NCBI RefSeq assembly: GCF_000221225.1
Contig: NW_006383036.1
Span: 311,587-375,586 of the forward strand
DNA length: 64,000 nt
Direction: 5' to 3'
Origin: Thermochaetoides thermophila DSM 1495
Lineage: Eukaryota > Ascomycota > Sordariomycetes > Sordariales > Chaetomiaceae
The notes under the pieces were generated by a model that was not told the origin of the DNA, ran no database searches, and saw nothing but the letters and a program-made list of their open reading frames with translations. The stretch's first letter is position 1, and every line of letters begins with the position of its first letter. The position numbers and the translations under genes were made by a program. Positions 12,524 through 24,700 of the stretch are shown one piece after another.

Positions 12524-15500
12524 TTTGGCGTTCCCAAGGGAAAAAAAAAGAAAGATTATTTCACAAACAGAGACGCAACCAAGATATTAGCAGCCTTCCT
12601 CTCACGACCGTGCGTGATGTCAGGTACAGAACAAACAGTGCAAGCAAAACCCGGGCTAAATCAGATGTATCACAATTCGAAGAGAATGACGTGAAGATGG
12701 CGATAGATATATGAACTGATGGCCCACGGGACAGGACGGATCGGGTTGCTTCAGCTGCGAGGTGTCCATGCAAGAGGCGATGCCTTTGGTTTGGGTGTAA
12801 GATCTCTATAAAGTGTTTGTGGCAACGCGTGAGAGTCCTTCATAAATGCTCTCTAGGATGAAGCCGGGCCCAAGACTTTCAAGTCTTTTGAGAAATCCAC
12901 CATCGGTGTCTTGGGCTTGGTCCATTCGCCTTCGGTGGCTACGAAGGCCGAGTTGGCCTCTCGATAAGAAGGCATCATTGGAGATCCTGCTGCAAAATCA
13001 TTAAAGCTGACCGAAGATTGAGGTGGAGGACAACACAAAATCACTCCTCCACATGATGCCTAATATGGCTGTCACATGTAGTAGGAGCACATTTCTCTTT
13101 TGAGCTCAACCAACCGGCATGCTCATAACTCATTAAGCAGCATGTGAGAAGTTATGAAATTTCATGCGCAGACCTGACCCTTGATATCTGTTGTTCCTCG
13201 TGAATGTCAACAGCCTGCAGCAAGTACAGTTGATTGGGTAGCTGAAAAGCGGGCTGAGGACGACCACGATAGCGGGGACTGAGGGACCTGGTGTTGTCGA
13301 TTCCTAGCCTGACCGTGGCAATTTTTGGGCTTCTCACCATCTGCGTGAAGTAGAATGGCCGTTAATGTTAATGGGAGCTGCAACATCTCATATTGGGCGA
13401 GGTTCTGGTGTGGTTGAAGATGCATAGTCCGCGCATCTGCAGTCGCGGGAGAATGGTCGGTTCCGAATTCCTGGTAAAGGCCGAGCATGGTGAAAAGCAT
13501 CCCTCGTGGCTAAAACTTTTGCATCCATAGCAACTTGTAAGCTCACTCATCTGTCTGGGATTCAAGACTAAATGATGTCACGATGGTTAATAAGGACCTT
13601 ATAACCGTGGCTTCAGCCCCGAGGGAAGACCGGGCAATCACGTGTTAAGGTCTGTCATCGACCTGCTCATGTCATCACCTCGTAGCCAAAAAGTCGAATT
13701 GGTACCGCACCCACAACTCTACAAGCAACCAGAACTGGATAGAAGTTGCGTGTGCCCACTTGCTCCGATTACTCCGCTACTCAGGTTATGGTCCAAAGGG
13801 AGAAGAAAAGTTGGTCAGATTGTAAGTCGAGATAAAGCGAAGTTTGGCGCATTTTTGTTCACTGTGCATATATCCTGTAGGCAGTGAAGATATCATCCAT
13901 ACTTCTGGGGAGCACAAGGTGCAGTGGAAGCCTTGCTGGAAGCAACTCTTGAGATGGTGTTCCTTGTCGCCAGGCCATTGTGTCAGTTAAGCTCCGAAGT
14001 TGTGATCAGAGAAAACTAGAAGATCTCACCAGAATTGTTCAGCACACTTCGAGCTACAGTGGGCCTTTCATTAAGGGAAGCGTTCTAGAGCATGAATGGT
14101 GAAGTGGGAGAAAGTGAGTGAGGACTGAGAAGGATGGATATGGTTGCTCACAAGGCTTAGGCCGTTAGCAAGCTCCACCTCGTAGTTGCTGAGAGGAGTG
14201 GGGCTGTGGGGACATGCAGATCGCCGACGGGGATTGTAGCAAGATCAGCCAATCATAGGATGCAAAGATCTTCGGAGTTGGGTGGCCCCCACCGCCCCTT
14301 CCGCCTCTCCAGCTCTTGGCTCTTTCCTTTTTGGAACTTCAAACTTTATTTGAAGTTTCTTGTCTGCTGTGCTTTGCCCGCCCTCTTTCCTAAAATTTGT
14401 CTGTCTGTTGTGTACAGCGGCTAAGTAGTAGTCACACCTGCCCAGAGGCATGGAATTGCACTTACATCTGTACATGGCAAGCAGTGGGCATAGCTTTTCC
14501 GACATTTGTGTTGGACACTGACCCAGGATTCGGTGGCTCTGTACCAGCACCAGGACCAAGTTTTCGCGCTTACGGCTGTCCGGACACAAGCTACCATTCG
14601 AAATCGGGAAGCAGCTGTCAGGCCATCTCCATGCAATTCTCCTGCTCAGTCTTTTGACTTGGACTTTGGCTGGATTAGTTTCTGTTCGTTTTGCCTCTCA
14701 GATCTGTGGTTCTGAGTCACTTCTGTGATGGAGCCGACACTTTCCGCCATTGTGGCTTGAGTCGTCATGTGACTTCCCCTACTTGTTCAATGCATCTTTT
14801 ATCTTGTGGCCTTGGATATCTGCAGACCTTGAAGATAGACACGTGAATCAAAGAACCATTTGGTACCTTAAACTGTTCGGCCTTCGTGGCCTAAGTGCCT
14901 CATCAGAGGATATCATACGTCAGGTTTCCCGACCACAAATCTCGCAGGCGGGGTTATGCATCTCTTCTTGTTTACAAGGAGTAACAGTGATTGCCAAATA
15001 CAAGGGTTGTCAAGTGAAAGTTGTGCAGGGTGGACTGAAAGCACGTCGTTAATCATATATCATCGCAAAGCTAGCAGCCGAAGGGCATTGCCAGCATATG
15101 CCACAGTTGTCAACAAGATGATCTGAAGTGGTACATCAAGACCTCGGTGAGTCGCCGAGCCACCAAACCCGGAGAGTAACGCTCGAATATTTCTTCAAGA
15201 ACACAGATGTTGTTTCCGGATTGAAAATGATAATGATAATGATGTTTCGTCCCAGAACACAAAAAATAACTGCTCCTGACGTAAATCATGTTTAAGGTTC
15301 TTGCAAGGCCTGAGTGCTCCAAAACAACCCGACGATTCAGGTTGGATTAAACCAACGTAAACATGGAGATACACTCTTGCAAAGAATCAAATAACAGAGA
15401 AAGGAATCAAGAAGGTGCAGGGGGGGAAAAGGGGTCCGACCACGCCTTGATTGGCAAGACATAAAATCGATGTCCAATATCTTCAAGCAACATCTCGAAA

Positions 15501-16104
15501 ATTACCTGTCCTTTGCCACAGACAGAATTGAATGTTCAGGGAAAAGGATGGTAGTGCGGCCATTCAATGATCGGGGAGACTGTTTCCTCGACCAGGGGGA
15601 TAAGGCACTCAGTTCGCAATATGAGTCCCTCCCCCCCCATGGGACCCCAGGTAATTCTGAAAGTCCGCTCCCTGAAAGACTGGTAGGGACAATGTATTGG
15701 ATGAAGAACGCATATTTGTGGTCACACGAGAATAGATGGTTCAGCAGATTGGTGTTTATGAGAAGTTCTCTCACTTCAGTTAGGTGCCTATGCATCCAAA
15801 GAAAAAAAAAAAATTTGCCTCTTGTCCCTGTAAAGTGAGAAGGCTACCCGGGCTCAATGTTGCAAGTATAGCACCAAGAACATGAATTCCATCTATAAGT
15901 CATGTCATTACGTCCATGGATGACTGCTTATGATCTACCAAAAACAGATTTACCATTCCGTCTCCACCATGTGCATTCATTGACCATAACTTGATATCCC
16001 TATCCAGTACAGTAGTTCTACCTATCGAAACCTGCAAAAGTCTTTCTGAAAGAACAAACCCTCATTCTCTTCCTATTCCCCAATATGTCAAACCCCATCC
16101 TACA
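12524..16104. other. Intergenic stretch between oxidase promoter and DPB2 3' end
   Basis: No gene is recognised. It holds the upstream region of the multicopper oxidase on the left and the 3' flank of DPB2 on the right. Open frames here are short (the longest about 120 codons), have no recognisable motif, and overlap frames on the other strand. A pyrimidine-rich segment around 14.28-14.40 kb resembles a fungal core promoter, but no coding sequence follows it. Confidence 0.65.
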
Positions 16105-18655
16105 TTAGAAAGTACATTCCCTAACCCTGCCGCCCTTCCCGCTGACGACATTATACTCTACCCATCGCGCAACCCCTTTTCTCCCAGGCACTAGCACTGG
16201 GCCCGGATTCATAACATTGCACCCTTCATACGTGACACAAAATGCGGGTGCTGTTGTGTCCACGAGTACTAGGGCTGTTGGTAAGGGGTACAGATGAAGA
16301 GCGGACGTGTAGTCCCAGTGCACAGGGCGAATGGAGGGACGGAAGGGGGACAGGTAGCCTTGGTCGAGGATGGTTTTAACGAGCTTGCGGGCAGCGAGGA
16401 TATCATATGGTAGTGGTGGCTCGGTTTGTGGTGGTTGTTGCCGTTGTTGGGGCGGTCGGCTAGGACCGCTACCGTCGAGGTTGAGATTCTGTAGAGGGGG
16501 AGAAGACATGAGTGGCGGTTGGGAGTCGATATCCATATCCTCGGCAGGTTGTGGAGTAGACGACCCGTTGGCGCCGGACATCGTGACGTCTCCGTCCGCA
16601 GCAGTCTCCTCTTGGACGGGGACTTTCCCCTTCAGTCGCACTGATGAACGGCGCAGCCGAGCCGAGATATCGTCCCTGAAAAGGACAATCTCGTGGTTTG
16701 GTCCAAAGAGACTCAGCCGAGCAGGATTCGTAGCCCATACTGCTTCTCCTCCTTTTCCTTCTCCAGATAATCCCGCCTCAGAATTCGCTGACGCGAATGC
16801 TCGCCTGATGCGAGAAGTAAACAACTCTGGTACGGATTTCCTCGGCAGCGGGACGGCCGCGCCGCCTGTGAATGCGGACACCCAGCCATCGTTGTCTCCC
16901 GGCACGAAGACGAACGTCGCGGTGGTCAGCAGCGTGGGGAAATCAGCGAGCGTCGATGCTAGAGCGTCAAAACACTCTTTGTACTCGATACTACCGCCGC
17001 TGCCGCCGCGGGCCATGACGGCATGGGTGGTGAAGTTGCCCGTAAGGACAAACGTCATTGGTGTGGACCCTTCGGGGTCTGTCGCGTAAAGGGAGAGGAT
17101 CTTGCGCAGGGCTTGTAAAGTGCGCGGTTGATCGAGATTGAGCTCTCCCACGATAACTATACGGCCTCGGTTGGGCGCTTCAGGGTCGGCAAGGGATGGT
17201 TGGCGGAGCAGGCGCTGCTCAAGCTTGCGCATACGTGATCCGACAGCGCGCTCGCTGCCTACGCCGAGGAAGTCGATCCAGCCGAAGCCGCCGCCGATTG
17301 TGTGGTCTGGTCCGCCGTCCGGGCCGCTGACCCCTAGCGTTACCCGGCGTCGTTCGCAAGGCGGCTGGCCGATAAAAAGACCTTGGAACTTACCGCCGAT
17401 TGTACCGCCAACGCCACTATTGCCTCCTAGGCCTTTGCCTACTTGTTCCTCGTCCTCTTCGTACACGCCATCGACCAGGACGATCATACCTGGCGTAAAC
17501 CAGGCCGAGTCCTCGGGAATAGCGACGGCATGTGACAAGTCAAGAGCGATTGACCCTGTCAAATCGCTGATGGCTAAGTTTCCCGTCGGAAGAACGCTCA
17601 ACATGCCAAGCAACATGTGGTTTGTACCATGGCAACCCAGGAGGTTGGCGATTGGCGTGATCTTGTGGGATTGCATGGCTGCTGAGTTGGTTCGGCGGAG
17701 TCTACTAGTGGTGACGGCGGATGTCTGGAAGGCCTCATTGCGGAGCAGACGTTGATGGATGACGTTGTATCGATTGCGAAAGGCTTCGGTCTTGTGGGAC
17801 GGGGGAGGGAAGAGGGAAGGTTTCGTGGTTATTCTGTATCAATGGTTAGTGACGGGGGTTAGGGAAGCCGACGAAAAAGGGCTCGCACTTTTCAAAGTGC
17901 TTCTTTGCCACGTTGTATGTATACCGCGGTTGATCAAAAGCGTTTATGACCTTCAGCCAGCTCCTAGGGTCCCGCAATGTCTCATCGTCCGGTTCATCAT
18001 CAACGTCCATGCTGCTCGACACCCCCATGCCTGCTTGGCTGTCTTCGCGGCTAAGGCTTGGAGTAGGCCTTAACCCCATTCTCGTCTTCGACAATTCTGA
18101 ATCATCAGCCTGTTCCAGCAGGCTATTCTGCCTACTCAAGCCCCTCGGACCGCTGATGATTCTTCCCCCACTCATGTTCCCTTCCAGCGTTTTAAGGATA
18201 TCCTTAAGCTCCGGACTCGTCCCATCGACAATGACGCCTCCATTGCGATTTTTCCACGACTTGGCCACTTCTTCGAGGACTTTTTCTGCTAGTCCTTCCT
18301 CCCTCCATCCTGAGCCACAGTGCCTGCCAATGAAGGTCGCTAGCTCCTGAAGGGCCGAAGACGTCAACGTCAAGCTGTGCTTTTTGGTGAAAGTCCGGAA
18401 AGCCAATGGCCGAAGCGTCGCGGGAGGCAGAATGATCGGCAAAACGGCAGCTTTTGTAGGAGTTGGGGGCTGAAAGGGCTTTAGAGGATGGGCAGGCGTC
18501 GCGAAGGCGGGCGAGGATGAGGGGATCGCGCTCAAGGGCGGGGCAGTATTTTTGGGCGCAAAGAAGGGCGGCGGGGGCGGCTTCAATCGCTTAGACGGGC
18601 TGCCATGCTGCGGCTTGCGGGGACTCTTTTTACGGGGGCTCTCTATTGGCATCAT
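16105..18655 (-). CDS. DPB2: DNA polymerase epsilon subunit B (Dpb2)
   Basis: Essential second subunit of the leading-strand replicative polymerase; in the nucleus it binds the C-terminus of the catalytic subunit and links it to the CMG helicase through GINS. Exons 18655-17889 and 17833-16105, with a 55-nt intron that has a CTAAC branch point and a GTGCGA donor, give 831 residues. The Pro/Lys-rich N-terminus leads into a small helical region (about 85-130), then the conserved FRNRYNVIHQR motif near 275. An OB fold follows, then a calcineurin-like phosphoesterase fold in which IVIVGELNLD (near 480) and FVFVPGDNDGW (near 563) are recognisable; in this family the fold lacks catalytic metals. A Gln/Pro-rich insert sits near 700-740. 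Two adjacent ATG codons begin the frame. It diverges from the small gene at 18947 across 291 bases. Confidence 0.95.
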
Positions 18656-18946
18656 TTTGGCGGTGATGATAGAGGGAGGGGTTTGGTGTTGGGGCGAGGC
18701 GTCGAAGCCGTTGTCGATTGTAAGTAGTATGTACCCGTTTGGGCATCTCGAATCTTAAATTGACGTGGACGCGTTGATGACTTCTCGGCGCGTCTTAGCG
18801 TGTTTTGGTGGGGCCTGACAAGGGTGCAAGCTTGACTTGGGCCAGTGACAGGGGTCGCGGCAGGCATTTGAGAACTTTCAGTTCATCAAGCTCCATCACC
18901 GTCAACATCTGATGAGCGTCAGTCATTTTTAAGCTCAAACAGCAAA
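18656..18946. promoter_or_regulatory. Bidirectional promoter, DPB2 and the 18947 gene
   Basis: Only 291 bases separate the divergent start codons of DPB2 and the small conserved protein, so both 5' leaders and core promoters must lie here. No TATA box was identified with confidence. Confidence 0.7.
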
Positions 18947-19798
18947 ATGGCGACATTATTCAGATCGATCAGCCGGTTGAGCCCGCCCATGAATGGTCAG
19001 AGTCGCATTCGGACCATAACGACATTATCCTCCAACCCCAGCATTGTCAGTCTTGCCCCTCTGCCCCTCATCACTCACCATGAAACCTCACCCTCATCTC
19101 CAGTTTATCTCAACCTCAAGTTGACCACGCTTACAGAAAGTTTTTCCTCACCCTTCTAAACCAAATACCCACCTCCTAACGTACCTTGAAACAAATCCCC
19201 CGAACCCTTCGCTCGCCATCGGCACGACGACCACAGTTCCCCCTACGCCCAACAGTTTCCGCGAGAATCCTCGTTTTCTGACCATCCTTAACGATGTGCT
19301 CGCCAAGCATGCTGCAAATGACCCGGACTTAAAGGCGCAGGCACAAGCGTTTGCGTCTCCCGGAGGCTTCAGCTTCATCCAGGCGGGCCGCAGCGGCCGT
19401 GGAGGGTCCGGAGGAGCAGGGGGTGCGAGTGCTGAAGGCGGGGCAGGAGGAGCGGGAGTTGGGGGATGGGTGCATCTGAGTGACACGAGGAATCCACCTG
19501 AGTTTGGTAGGATTGCATGGTAGGTCGACTGCATGCCGAAGAGAGGGTGCGCACGTCGCTGATGGTGTTCAGGCCGGAGGACATCTTTGGCAGTGTTGAG
19601 GTCAATGGTAAGGGTGAGATCATTGGGAATTATCAGCCAAGCGGGACATATCGGATCATTACGCCCAACGGGATGTGAGTGCTTCCTGCCTGATATGCTC
19701 TGTGGAAACAAGCTTACTCTCTTATAGTCTTGGGCTGAGCCCATTCCTCGAGGAAAAATTGATAGCTCGGCTCCGGGAAGAAGAGAAAAGGTCATGAG
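18947..19798 (+). CDS. Small conserved fungal protein, probably mitochondrial; 3' end shows an apparent frameshift
   Basis: I recognise the C-terminal pattern from unnamed conserved fungal proteins but know no function. Exons are 18947-19045, 19137-19519, 19573-19674 and from 19728, with introns of 91, 53 and 53 nt whose first three junctions agree in phase (donors GTCAGT, GTAGGT, GTGAGT). The Arg/Ser-rich start without acidic residues looks like a mitochondrial presequence. A Gly/Ala-rich loop lies near residues 130-150, followed by WVHLSDTRNPPEFGRIAWPED and a beta-rich end with GSVEVNGKGEIIGNYQPSG. After ILGLSP the reading frame continues as a Pro/Arg-rich tail stopping at 19818. The neighbouring frame, reached by dropping one C of the run at 19740-19743, gives FLEEKLIARLREEEKRS and a stop at 19798, which fits the family better. 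The start and body are well supported; the last 20 residues are not. Confidence 0.72.
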
Positions 19799-20191
19799 TA
19801 GTCGGCTGTGGCGTTGATGTTCCTCTAACCGTGTAACTATATATATCGGGTTCGTTAACTCGAGCGTAAAGTACCTGTAACACAATGAATGGATGGCCCG
19901 TTCTCACTGTTGGCGAAGGACGGTCTTTGTAATAATATTGAATATACAGCTCACGGAAGTACCATAACGGCGCAAAGGAGTATATTGACAAGTTAGTTTC
20001 AGGTGCCGATGGTGACAATGGGGACATGGAGTCGATACAGGCAAACGCAATACCCCACCGCCTTTTCCAGTTAGCAAACCCAAGCAAATGATCCGAGATT
20101 CCCATTCCTAAAGCAAGACGGCCAACTCCGACCCAGGAGAAATCCGAAGAGTTCGAAACAATTCATAGTATGAAGGTATATTCCCGATTGC
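19799..20191. other. Convergent 3' intergenic region
   Basis: About 390 bases between the 3' ends of the mitochondrial-like gene (plus) and the Sub1 homologue (minus). It should carry both 3' UTRs. A TATATATA stretch near 19838-19846 and AT-rich segments could serve in polyadenylation. No further gene is seen. Confidence 0.6.
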
Positions 20192-20778
20192 CTAATCAGC
20201 CTCTTCATCTTCCTCTTTGACTCCGTCGTCCCCGTCATCTTCCTCTTCGCTGGTTGCCTCGATGTTCGACTTCTTTGGTTTTTTCTCTGACTTCACGGCG
20301 TTGCCACTGGTCTCTCCAGCCGACGGATCGTCGACGGCGTGACCTTGAGAACGGAGCTCGTCATTCAACTCCGGGATAGCCCCGAGCAGGGCTTTGTACT
20401 GATCCAGTGTTAGGGAGATGCCCTTGGTGAGGACCGTCAGTATCTTGAGCCCAAAAGATACAAGATGGTTTGGCCTACCTTTTTGCCAGGGCGCATCTCA
20501 CCATCGGGGGCAGTGAAGTACTCGCGAATGTTTATGAGAGTAGTGCCCTTGAACTTAGATACCCCAACTCTCCGGTTGTGCCCGATCTGGTGATGGTAAG
20601 CATCACCTTGCTAACAAGGATCAGAAAAGGTTGGAGCACCCACCTCCCAGTAGGTATTGCCTTCTGAGTCGGTTCCCTTCACGAGACCACCATTTGCCGC
20701 ACTCTGTGTAGCTGGCTTGAACTTTTTCGGGCGAGGCTTGTCGCTCTCGGCCTCAACTTGACGCTTCTTAGGAGGCAT
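20192..20778 (-). CDS. Transcriptional coactivator Sub1/PC4 (p15) homologue
   Basis: Single-stranded-DNA-binding coactivator of RNA polymerase II initiation, nuclear. Exons 20778-20644, 20586-20479 and 20422-20192 (introns 57 and 56 nt; the second with a TACTGAC branch point) give 157 residues, all joined at codon boundaries. The Lys-rich N-terminus (PPKKRQ, RPKKFK) looks like a nuclear localisation signal. The PC4 core occupies about residues 43-100: a WE start, RRVGVSKFKG, INIREYF and PGKKGISLTLDQYKAL strands and helix, the region that forms the DNA-binding dimer. The C-terminal 50 residues are acidic (EEEDDGDDG). It is convergent with the gene on its left and divergent from the sorting nexin gene on its right. 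Confidence 0.92.
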
Positions 20779-21777
20779 GTTGAGGGTTTCCTCCCGTGAA
20801 TAGTTAAGCGTGACCTTGAGAATTATGACTTAAGAGGTCTCGAGGACAAGATGTGGGCTGGAGTAATTGGTGAAAAAAGAAATGGTCTAATGGCTTGATG
20901 GCGGTCGCTATTCAATATTCCCTGGGCAGTCACAAAATTTACCTGAAACTGTCTTGTGAGACGCGCAAACTGCGAACTTCAGTGACGTCGCCGTCGTGGC
21001 TTCCTGCTTTCCAACGCGTCGGCACGTGCAAACAGTATGACAGGTCTCCACTAAAAGTGGAGCCGAAAATGGTTCGTTGATTCTTGGCAGGCTTCTTGGC
21101 AGCAGTGCGCACAGATATATTGGTGGAGACACTTCGCGTTTGAGGTTTGGAACGATCCCCACTTCTGCGACTTGCTGGCTTCTGGTGGGACGTTGTGGGC
21201 GGTTGGGGGAGAAAAGCCCCTGATGAATGGAGACAGTGGAGCTGGAGAAGATGTCAATGGCCAATCCGATCGAAAATTGTAGCCAACAGATGCAGGGCAG
21301 CAGCAATTCCAAGTCCCGAAACCCGGGTAGGATGGAAGGGAGGGCCACTTCAGATTAGAAACACCCGCATCCAGAACCAGAACCAGGTCAGGGTCGGGGC
21401 CCAGACCCATACCACAGCCCGCAGATTCAAATCGATTCCAGGGTTTCTGTGGTTTTTTCCCTTCTTTATGTCAAATTCATTCCCGTCAGTTGGCAAATTG
21501 TACGACTGTCTCGTGTCATATAGTGTATTCTACTGTGTCCTCCTTTTTGTCTTTTTTTCGTCTTGTCCGCCGTTGCAGTGCCACCAGAGATAGCCGTCCA
21601 ATAAAGCGCAGACACCCAGCCGGCTCCAACGAAGTCTCCTGATTCGCGTTTTTTCAACGGCCTGACCTTGTCCAGCGTTCCTTGCGCCGCGTCACCGCCA
21701 AACTCTCACCCAAAAGCACAACTCGCCAGGTCCGAGCCGGCCGGATTAATGGTCTGCCCACGAGCCGCGCCGCCTTT
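20779..21777. promoter_or_regulatory. Divergent intergenic promoter region, Sub1 and sorting nexin
   Basis: A 1-kb region between divergent start codons. The right half becomes C/T-rich (about 21450-21560), as is common just upstream of transcription starts in filamentous fungi. The nexin frame is open from 21682 but has no ATG before 21778. No separate gene is seen. Confidence 0.55.
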
Positions 21778-24700
21778 ATGAGACAACAAGATGCGTCCTC
21801 GCCGGGTATGCAGCCCGACACCATGGAGGAGCCGAAGGAGATGAACAGTCCCGCCGTTGAGTCCCCCGATGCTCCCGCGCCGCGGGCCAATCCCGACTGC
21901 GCCGCCGTCGGTGCCGCCAATGGCTCGAATAGTCCCAGCAATAGCTCCGGCGCCAAAGTTGTCAATGCCGATACGAAGCCTCCAGTCTTGAACGAGGGCG
22001 CTCAATCCAGCGATCAGCAGAGCCTGACCACCAAGATCATCGACTTTCTGGCCAGTGCCAGCCCGGGCACGCTCGGTGGCGTCGCGGTCGGCCTAGCTGC
22101 GACAACGTACTTCGTGCTAGGCAGGCTCGGCCTCGTTCTGATCGGCGCCTTCGGCGGCATCGTGTCCTTCATCCATTGGGAGCAGCGCAATGTCGAAGTT
22201 GCCCGCGCCGTGCGGGGCGAGAAGGGCCTTGACTTGCTAGAGCGCTTGCTGGCAGCCAAGAAGAGCGAGCAGGATGCCCTGCGCGGCGAAACAGGCTCTG
22301 AGGAGCAGCAGCAGGACGGCGCGCTCATACGTTCGTTTGACGACTTACAGCCCGAGACGCGCGAAGCACTGACTGAGTTGGTCGACGCCGTTATCGATAA
22401 CTATGTCAAGTGGTGGTACTCGCCGATCGTGCCGGCGGACAAGTTCTTCCCGCTGGCTTGCCGCAAGACGCTCACCTCGTTTGTTGCGAGCGTGGCCAAT
22501 TGCCTGCGCCGCAAGCGCCCCGCCGACATGTTTCTCGACTTCGTCACAAACTCTTCCTCGCTCGTTGTCGTCTTTCTGTCCGAACTCTCCAACGCCTTTG
22601 CCGAGCTGCCCCCAGAGTCCGGCTTGACCGCCGCCGATGCTGTCTACAACTATCTGGCTTCACATCCCGACTCCAGCCTTGCAACGCTTCTCAACCAAAA
22701 GCAGCAAGCGCATAAGTTCCGTATGGCTGCCGAAGACTTGGTGGGGTTCTTGGACCGCTCAACGTACGAGTGCGATGCGGTTCGGATTTTCCTCCGAGAG
22801 ATTCTAGCTGGGGTGATTCTGGAGACGGCCTTGCAGAAGTGCTCTAAGGCAGACTGGATCAACACTTGGATCGTGTACTTCTTGGAATCAGGCGAACCGG
22901 ACTTCAGTCAAGCCATTGATCAGGGCATGCAAACCGGCCCGGGGTCCGACATCGTTTTCGCCGATTTCGATGGCAATGTTGGCAACATCGGCCTCACTAA
23001 GGGCAACAGGAACTCGTTCGAGCAGGAGCGGGCGCGCCGTAAGGAGTCGCTGGCGGCTCATAAAAAGAAGCTCAGCAAGGCTGACGAGGAGATGGAGTTG
23101 GCCATGGAAGGGGTCAATAAGTTAAATGGCATGGTTGCTCAGAAAGGCAATGCCAGCACCGAGTCACTCCCTCTGCCCAATGGCCAGCAGATTGTTGGGT
23201 ATGAGAAGAAAGACGGCTCAGAAAAAGGAGATCAGACTAAGTCGAGTGCACGGCCCCTGAGGATGTCAGGGACCAGCATCAAGACAACCGCCAGCGAGGG
23301 GTTGGGAATCAAAAACAGCGAGGTGTCCGCGCCCTCTACTTACCAGTCTGAAGGCCTTACGCCCTCCAGCCAAGACTCATTTGCGGTCAAGAACACCGGA
23401 TCGCAATTCACCAGCTTTGACCAGATCCTTCCTCCTGCTCGAGACGAGCCCGAGATCGAGGAGGATAAGAAAGAGCCACAGAAGCCGCCGCTCACCCTAC
23501 ATAATGCCATCATCACCGTCTTGGACGAGCCGGGAGACGGTCGGATCCGATCCCGGCCCACCTGGGATTACCTTGTGCAAATCGAGCCAGCAACAATTCA
23601 TTATCCTGGTTGGATGATCGTCCGTAAGTACAGTGACTTCGAGGCTGTCCACGAGGTGCTTCGACGCATCGCAGCCGTATCTGGGGCGACCGAGTTCACG
23701 GAGCAGCACAGCGCGCTACCCTCGTGGAAACAGTACACGCGGACTGCGCTGCGCGGGGAGCTGGAGCGGTATCTTCGCGACGCCTGCAAACACCGCAGTT
23801 TGGCTGAGAGCGAGGGGCTCAAGAGATTTCTTGAGCGCGACCATGGGCACATCCCAAGCGCGCCCAAATCCGGTTTTGAGGCCGTCGAGCGCCTGGGCAA
23901 GAATGTGCTCGGGGTTCTGGCGAGTGCCCCTCTTGAGGGTTCTAAGGCTGTGGTTGGCGGCGTGACTAGCGTTCTTGGGAACATCGGCCTCGTGCCCAAG
24001 AAACAGCAACCCCAGCCGCAGCCATCCCAGCAGTCTGTGCTACAGGACGTCACGGCTGCCAGCCGGCTGTCCATCTCGTCGCTACCACGAGCGGACAGCA
24101 GCTTGTCCCTCAGCGGCCGCGGCCGTGCCCGTGATAGTATGGACAGCCAGCGCTCGTCCATCGTCAACCTTCAGCCTGGTCGGATACCTCCGATGGAGCG
24201 GCGCGCCAGTAGTCAGCACTCGCAGGGAGAGGGAGACGCTACCGATGCGCCACGACGGGCCCGTTCCTCCCGTGAATACAGCCGGGGATCGAGTCGGGCA
24301 CCCAGTCGGGCCCCGAGCCGTGGCCCCGGTACGCGCTCCTCCCCTAGCCCCATCTTCGAAGGCTTTCAACTCCCTCCGCCTCCCGACATGATCCCGGATG
24401 ACTACGAAATCCCTGTCTCTCCCAGCCGCCCGCCTTTCAATGGCGACCAACTTACCTTGCACCATCAGCGTTCCCTGACCATGCCAACGCTTACTAGCCA
24501 TCAGCGTCTGCACGGTCCTCCCTTGCGGGGTGTGAAGCAGCACGCGAAGCTGACCGAGCAAGAGACTCGTGTTGCGGTTGAGCTCCTTTTTGCTGTCATC
24601 AACGAGCTCTACACTTTGTCGTCGGCATGGAACATCCGGCGTACGCTGCTTGCCGCCGCTAAGTCCTTCCTCTTGCGCCCCGGCAATCCCTCCCTTCTAT

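Noticed and set aside
21682..21777. N-terminal extension of the sorting nexin from a TTG codon
   Set aside because: No ATG in this segment; ATG 21778 is the first conventional start and gives all domains.
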